NCBI GenBank assembly: GCA_031316155.1
Contig: JALDRB010000001.1
Coordinates: forward strand, 341,572-405,571
Reading direction: 5' to 3'
DNA from: Candidatus Scalindua sp.
GTDB taxonomy: Bacteria; Planctomycetota; Brocadiia; Brocadiales; Scalinduaceae
Length of the DNA: 64,000 nucleotides
This document shows positions 60,359 to 64,000 of this stretch, one piece after another. The notes under the pieces were generated by a model. The model saw nothing but the letters and a program-made list of their open reading frames with translations. It was not told the origin of the DNA and did not search any database. Numbering within the stretch: position 1 is the first letter of the stretch; each line of letters begins with the position of its first letter. The translations under genes were made by a program, and so were the position numbers.

Positions 60359-60874
60359 TTAAAGATGGTTTTTCAGATTGAGAAAAATTTTCCAATGACC
60401 GCCCTCTTTAACCAGCGCGAATTTCCCCTTGCTTTCTGCCATAGGTACATTACCTTTTTTTAGGTATTGCTGAAGCAGGTATCTCATCGTTTCGTGTGGG
60501 TTTTCCATAGATTTTGGCCCGTAAAAAGGTCCAAAGATATCAGCTAAGACCTTGGGCATATCTGGTGCTGTTATTGTGATATCTATGATAGCACGGTCAA
60601 CATCTGTTTTTGTTTCATTCACTTCATACGTGCTTAATGAATTAATCATTTTTGCCATTTCCTGGCGAAAGGGGTCGTCGAGATTGTTTTGTGTTTCAAA
60701 GTTCTTTCTGCTTATGACCTTTTTGTCTTTTTCTGAAATGTACTTATACGCTTTTTTGTGGTTATTTGAATAAAAGGCCTTTAAGAACTTAATCAGAACT
60801 TGCTCCGGCGGTTCATTTCCAAAACCCAAGATAAGGATAATGGTTAAAAAAATTATTAGCTTGTATTTCTTCAT
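60359..60874 (-). CDS. Secreted NTF2-like (DUF4878-type) hypothetical protein
   Basis: From the ATG at 60874 (about 171 residues) the N-terminus is a signal-peptide-like hydrophobic stretch (YKLIIFLTIILILGFG) followed by PPEQVLIKFLKAFYSNNHKKAYKYIS, and KEGGHWKIFLNL at the end. This fits the small NTF2-like DUF4878 fold. There is no lipobox Cys, so it may be anchored by the uncleaved helix or exported. The upstream in-frame ATGs give a less typical N-terminus. Confidence 0.65.
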   Translation of the reverse strand: MKKYKLIIFLTIILILGFGNEPPEQVLIKFLKAFYSNNHKKAYKYISEKDKKVISRKNFETQNNLDDPFRQEMAKMINSLSTYEVNETKTDVDRAIIDITITAPDMPKVLADIFGPFYGPKSMENPHETMRYLLQQYLKKGNVPMAESKGKFALVKEGGHWKIFLNLKNHL

Positions 60875-60953
60875 GAACACTTTATTTTTTTTCATAGAAA
60901 ATTGCGGCAATTACAAAGTGGTGGAATGTGTTTGTGGTCGTAATGGAAATTTT

Positions 60954-61091
60954 TTATGAGATGGATTCTTTCGTTTTTTTGATATTCACCGGTTCATTAT
61001 GAATATCTCCATTCTGGAAACGGCCAATTTTTCTGTATTTTTTGTATCGGTCTTCAATTAACAAATCCATCGGGATTTCTTGAAGTTCATT
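60954..61091 (-). pseudogene. accA: C-terminal tail of accA displaced by a frameshift
   Basis: In the next frame after the accA stop the minus strand continues TIIRYLNELQEIPMDLLIEDRYKKYRKIG and ends RFQNGDI...TKESIS with a stop at 60954-60956. LIxxRYxKYRxIG is the usual end of AccA. One extra A in the run before ACTATTATC would explain the shift. Confidence 0.8.
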
Positions 61092-61959
61092 AAGGTAGCG
61101 GATAATAGTTTTTCTTTAACGTGTTGGCCATCTCTTTGGGGCTATTGTGTGCTGCCCCAAGTGGTTCAGGTATTACTTCGTCAACAATTCCCATTTCGTA
61201 AAGATCTTTTGCTGTTAATTTTAACGCATTTGCAGCATCTTCGGCATTGTCCTTACTTTTCCATAGAATTGCTGCACAACCTTCTGGTGATATCACAGAA
61301 CAATAGGCGTACTCAAGAATCAAAAATCTATCGCCTACCCCTATGCCAAGTGCACCTCCACTTCCGCCTTCACCAATTACAATACATATGATGGGGGTTC
61401 TGAGCCTGCTCATTTCTGCAATATTGACGGCTATGGCATGTGCTTGTCCACGTTCTTCTGCTCCTATATCAGGGTTTGCTCCTGGTGTGTCAATTAATGT
61501 AACTACTGGCAGATGAAATTTTTCAGCTAACCGCATTTTGTGCAATGCTTTTCGATATCCTTCGGGGTTAGGCATACCAAAGTTGTATATGATTCTCTCC
61601 TTAGTTGTTTTTCCTTTTTGGTGACCAATTATCATAGCTCTTTGGTTACCAAATTTACCGATTCCCGTAATGATAGCCTTATCGTCACCGAAGCTTCGAT
61701 CGCCATGTAATTCAATAAAATCATCAACCATGAAACTTATGTAATCGGATACCGGTGGGCGAAGGTGGTGTCGAGATATCTGTATGATATCATAAGGAGA
61801 GAGATTTGAGTAAATTTTCTTAAGAAGAGACTTCTTCTGTTCTTCCAGCTCTTTTATTTCTGTCAGGATATCGTCTTGTTTAGGGTTATCTTGTAACTTT
61901 TTGATACGTTCATTGAGCTCAATGATTGGATCATCAAGATTGGCAGTTTTTTTTGACAA
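61090..61959 (-). CDS. accA: Acetyl-CoA carboxylase carboxyltransferase alpha subunit (frameshifted near 3' end)
   Basis: AccA is half of the carboxyltransferase that makes malonyl-CoA for fatty acid synthesis. The 289 residues include DFIELHGDRSFGDDKAIITGIG near residue 88, IIGHQKGKTTKERIIYNFGMPNPEGYRKALHKMRLAEKF near 110-150, LIDTPGANPDIGAEERGQAHAIA near 160, and VIGEGGSGGALGIGVGDRFLILEYAYCSVISPEGCAAILWK near 195-235. The start is TTG with an AAGGATT SD. The last 45 codons are displaced at an A-run near 61090 (see tail entry). AccA is normally about 315-325 residues; with the tail it would be about 335. Confidence 0.93.
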   Translation of the reverse strand: MSKKTANLDDPIIELNERIKKLQDNPKQDDILTEIKELEEQKKSLLKKIYSNLSPYDIIQISRHHLRPPVSDYISFMVDDFIELHGDRSFGDDKAIITGIGKFGNQRAMIIGHQKGKTTKERIIYNFGMPNPEGYRKALHKMRLAEKFHLPVVTLIDTPGANPDIGAEERGQAHAIAVNIAEMSRLRTPIICIVIGEGGSGGALGIGVGDRFLILEYAYCSVISPEGCAAILWKSKDNAEDAANALKLTAKDLYEMGIVDEVIPEPLGAAHNSPKEMANTLKKNYYPLP

Positions 61960-62239
61960 TTTGGAATCCTTACAATATTTTCAATATTAGTTTGAATAGA
62001 ATATAAATTTTATCAGTTTTTTTGCTCAAATCAAGAAAATATAGAGAAGTAGTCTCAATTTGAACTATACTTTGGTTGCATTTCTACCTTGAATGGCAAA
62101 AAGAATTATTATATTATACGCACTGCTAACTTTCGTTTCTGTTCTGAGTTGCGAAAAGAGCATTCATTATTTCTTATCTCTTGAAATGAGGCAATCGGGT
62201 TATTGTCACTGCCTGCCCGATGACGCAGATAGAGTGCTA

Positions 62240-63142
62240 ATGTCTATGAATTTCGGAATTGTTACTATAATTGGTACAGGATTAATTGGTGGTTCAATAG
62301 GGCTAGGTCTGAAGGAAAGAGGGCTGGCACAGTTAGTTGTCGGTTTTGGTCACCGGAAGGCTTCCCTAGATACTGCCATTAAGATAAGGGCGATAGACGA
62401 GGGTGCCAGCGATATTGAGACAGCAGTGGATCGGTCAGATATAGTGATATTGGCGACATCAGTAGATCTCATACCAAACCTTGCACAAGAGATAATACCC
62501 TTTATGAAAAGGGGTTCGATTCTGACAGATGTTGGGAGTACAAAAGAGTATATCGTTGCACAAATAGGTCAAACGATCAAGGCGAAAGGGGATAGTGTCA
62601 ATTTTATCGGGGCACATCCTTTGGCTGGTTCAGAGCAGAGAGGTATTGAATCTGCTCGTCCTGATCTTTTTGAGGGAAGTATCTGTGTAATTACTCCCGG
62701 AAATCTTGACTCAAAAGGGTCTACAGCGAAAATAACCGAAATGTGGAATGCGTTAGGTGCAGTGGTAAGTATCTTATCTCCCTGTGAGCATGATGAAATA
62801 GTGGCCTATATCAGTCATCTACCCCATTTTGTTGCATCGGGACTTGCAAATGTGATTCATGAGAAGTATTGGGATTTTGGAGCCAATGGGTTAAGGGATA
62901 CAACACGCGTTGCTTCCGGTGACCCCAAACTCTGGGTGAGTATTTGTAAACAAAATAGGGCAGCGTTAACCGGGGCGCTGCGTCTATTTTCTGACGAGAT
63001 AAAATCGATGTTGAAGGATATTGAAGAAGAAAATGACAGCCAGGTTCTGGAAAGGTTAAAAAAGGCAAAGCGTATACGAGATTTGTTCTTCAAACCACAT
63101 AACAGTGCGAACGTTCAACAAAAGACAAAACCGGGAATCTAG
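62240..63142 (+). CDS. tyrA: Prephenate dehydrogenase
   Basis: This NAD-dependent oxidative decarboxylase of prephenate works in tyrosine synthesis. From the ATG at 62240 it has about 300 residues: a Rossmann start VTIIGTGLIGGSIGLGLKERG, DIVILATSVDLI, DVGSTKEYIV, then FIGAHPLAGSEQRGIESARPDLFEGSICVITPG with the catalytic His in AHP and GSE. The C-terminal helical dimerisation half follows, with ISHLPHFVASGLAN. The frame is open upstream to 62093 but its 49 residues look like a fortuitous extension. The second ATG at 62246 is also possible. Confidence 0.92.
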   Translation: MSMNFGIVTIIGTGLIGGSIGLGLKERGLAQLVVGFGHRKASLDTAIKIRAIDEGASDIETAVDRSDIVILATSVDLIPNLAQEIIPFMKRGSILTDVGSTKEYIVAQIGQTIKAKGDSVNFIGAHPLAGSEQRGIESARPDLFEGSICVITPGNLDSKGSTAKITEMWNALGAVVSILSPCEHDEIVAYISHLPHFVASGLANVIHEKYWDFGANGLRDTTRVASGDPKLWVSICKQNRAALTGALRLFSDEIKSMLKDIEEENDSQVLERLKKAKRIRDLFFKPHNSANVQQKTKPGI

Positions 63143-63232
63143 TATTAAAAAGAGAAATCGTGATTGTATGAGGGGTTTCCATTTTAAAGGTTAATAAATT
63201 AATAGATTATATTCTTTTGTGCGAAAGAGTTG

Positions 63233-63251
63233 TGCAGGATGCGCTAACTCG
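63233..63251. repeat. Short palindromic repeat, family C, copy 3
   Basis: GCAGGATGCGCTAACTCGA lies immediately upstream of purL. With the preceding GAGTTGT it makes a small hairpin (GAGTTGTGC/GCGCTAACTC). Confidence 0.5.
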
Positions 63252-63262
63252 AATGAGGGAAA

Positions 63263-64000
63263 ATGGAGAGCAGAATAGAAGTTTTTACGAATAAAAAATT
63301 TGCGGATGTTCTTGGTAATGAAGCAAAGAATGAGATTGAGAATATCGGAATTACCTCGGTTGAGGAAATTCGCATTGTACAGATATACCTAATAGATAGC
63401 AACTTGTCTGAAGAAGAGATTCGGTGCATTTGTAAGGAGTTGCTCACCGATAAATTGACCCAGGAATATGTTTTTTTTCATGGTATATCGGAAAGGGAAA
63501 GTTCCGGGCAGAAAAAAGATGAGGAAAATGTCTCTTATTCAATCGACGTAATCCGCAAAAGGGGAGTAATGGATCCGGTAGAGTCCACGGTAATGAAAGG
63601 AGTTAAAGATTTAGGCCTTCATGTCAATTCGGTTAAGACGGCGAGGAGATTTTTGGTAACGGGAGTGCTTACTCTTGAGCAGATTGAAACCATAGCGAAC
63701 AAGATACTTTCCAACAGGATCATTGAGGATGTTTTTATTAATAAAGATACCAAGTTTCCTGGAAATGGAAAAGGGGTAATAGACTCTGTATTCAGGAAAA
63801 ATACGATTGAGATTTTAGCTGTTGATGACACACAACTTCGGTCTGTCAGTGAAAGTCGGCAGTTGTCATTAAGTCTTCCTGAGATGAAGGCAGTGCAAAG
63901 GCATTTTGAAGGATTAGGTCGAAATCCGACAGATGTGGAATTGGAAACGATAGCTCAAACATGGTCTGAACATTGTATGCATAAAACACTGAAGGGTTTA
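63263..64000 (+). CDS. purL: Phosphoribosylformylglycinamidine synthase PurL, N-terminal part (cut by window edge)
   Basis: This enzyme makes FGAM from FGAR with glutamine and ATP in purine synthesis. The visible 246 residues show two PurS-like domains in tandem (about 1-68, IEVFTNKKFADVLGNEAKNEI; and about 90-155, YSIDVIRKRGVMDPVESTVMKGV followed by ARRFLVTG). The PurL start follows, with NPTDVELETIAQTWSEHCMHKTLKG at the window edge (the conserved TWSEHC). So PurS is fused to PurL, probably twice. The ATG at 63263 follows GAGGGAAA at SD spacing. Confidence 0.93.
   Translation, partial: MESRIEVFTNKKFADVLGNEAKNEIENIGITSVEEIRIVQIYLIDSNLSEEEIRCICKELLTDKLTQEYVFFHGISERESSGQKKDEENVSYSIDVIRKRGVMDPVESTVMKGVKDLGLHVNSVKTARRFLVTGVLTLEQIETIANKILSNRIIEDVFINKDTKFPGNGKGVIDSVFRKNTIEILAVDDTQLRSVSESRQLSLSLPEMKAVQRHFEGLGRNPTDVELETIAQTWSEHCMHKTLKGL

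Noticed and set aside
1-64000. CRISPR array
   Set aside because: No regularly spaced identical repeats were seen; the repeats found are dispersed palindromes or a contiguous hexamer block.

Overview
This window is a chromosomal segment of an AT-rich (roughly 40% G+C by eye) Gram-negative-type bacterium. My best guess is an anammox planctomycete (Planctomycetota, order Brocadiales). The main reasons are a long division and cell-wall (dcw) cluster that runs mraZ to ftsQ but ends without ftsA or ftsZ, the style of the accessory genes, and the dispersed palindromic repeats. The assignment is inference, and the genus cannot be decided from the sequence. No rRNA or tRNA gene was seen.

Layout. (1) 1-8.6 kb, minus strand: a type I restriction-modification locus with hsdM and hsdS but no hsdR inside the window. 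It is interleaved with a YhcG/DUF1016 PD-(D/E)XK nuclease, two AlbA_2 (Schlafen-type) ATPase-like proteins (one cut by the window edge) and a FRG-domain protein. This is a defence-type island with translationally coupled genes. (2) 8.9-12.2 kb: a 1090-residue fusion of a phosphoglycerate-kinase-like domain, a ComEA-like helix-hairpin-helix and a glutamate dehydrogenase. (3) 12.7-20.5 kb: a VanZ-like protein, Hsp20, DnaJ, a SpoU methyltransferase, an HrpA-type helicase and a Lon-N domain protein. (4) 20.5-28.3 kb: a repeat-rich stretch with an aldo/keto reductase, gene remnants, a candidate structured RNA, a DUF1361 membrane protein, PlsC, a cysteine-rich mini-protein, YqeY, a CPKC redox protein and Ndk. 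(5) 28.3-32.4 kb: a chromosomal integron. It has a divergent integrase gene with a large internal deletion and four gene cassettes, each followed by an attC-like site, carrying an orphan ORF, an SDR, an orphan 382-aa ORF and a BrnT/BrnA-type toxin-antitoxin pair.

(6) 32.4-50.2 kb: queA (minus), then the dcw cluster on the plus strand: mraZ, rsmH, ftsL-like, ftsI, a 74-aa ORF, murE, murF, mraY, ftsW, murG, murC, murB, a REC-GAF-HD-GYP regulator, ddl and ftsQ. A textbook MraZ operator (three TGG repeats at 10-bp spacing) lies between the promoter and mraZ. (7) 50.6-64 kb: a small protein with a class III ribonucleotide-reductase-like tail, a 2-hydroxyacyl-CoA dehydratase activator/subunit fusion plus a second subunit, RNase H, a histone-deacetylase-family gene, rpsT, def-fmt-DUF116, two hypothetical genes, accA, tyrA and the start of purL.

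Three conserved genes carry frameshifts (ftsI with two shifts, the HDAC-family gene, and accA at an A-run). Reading across each shift restores family-typical sequence, so sequencing indels are at least as likely as genuine decay. The most unusual items are the degenerate-PGK/HHH/GDH fusion, the integron with a catalytically gutted integrase, the interleaved type I R-M island with its 51-bp duplication, and a nested-hairpin RNA candidate near 22.7 kb.
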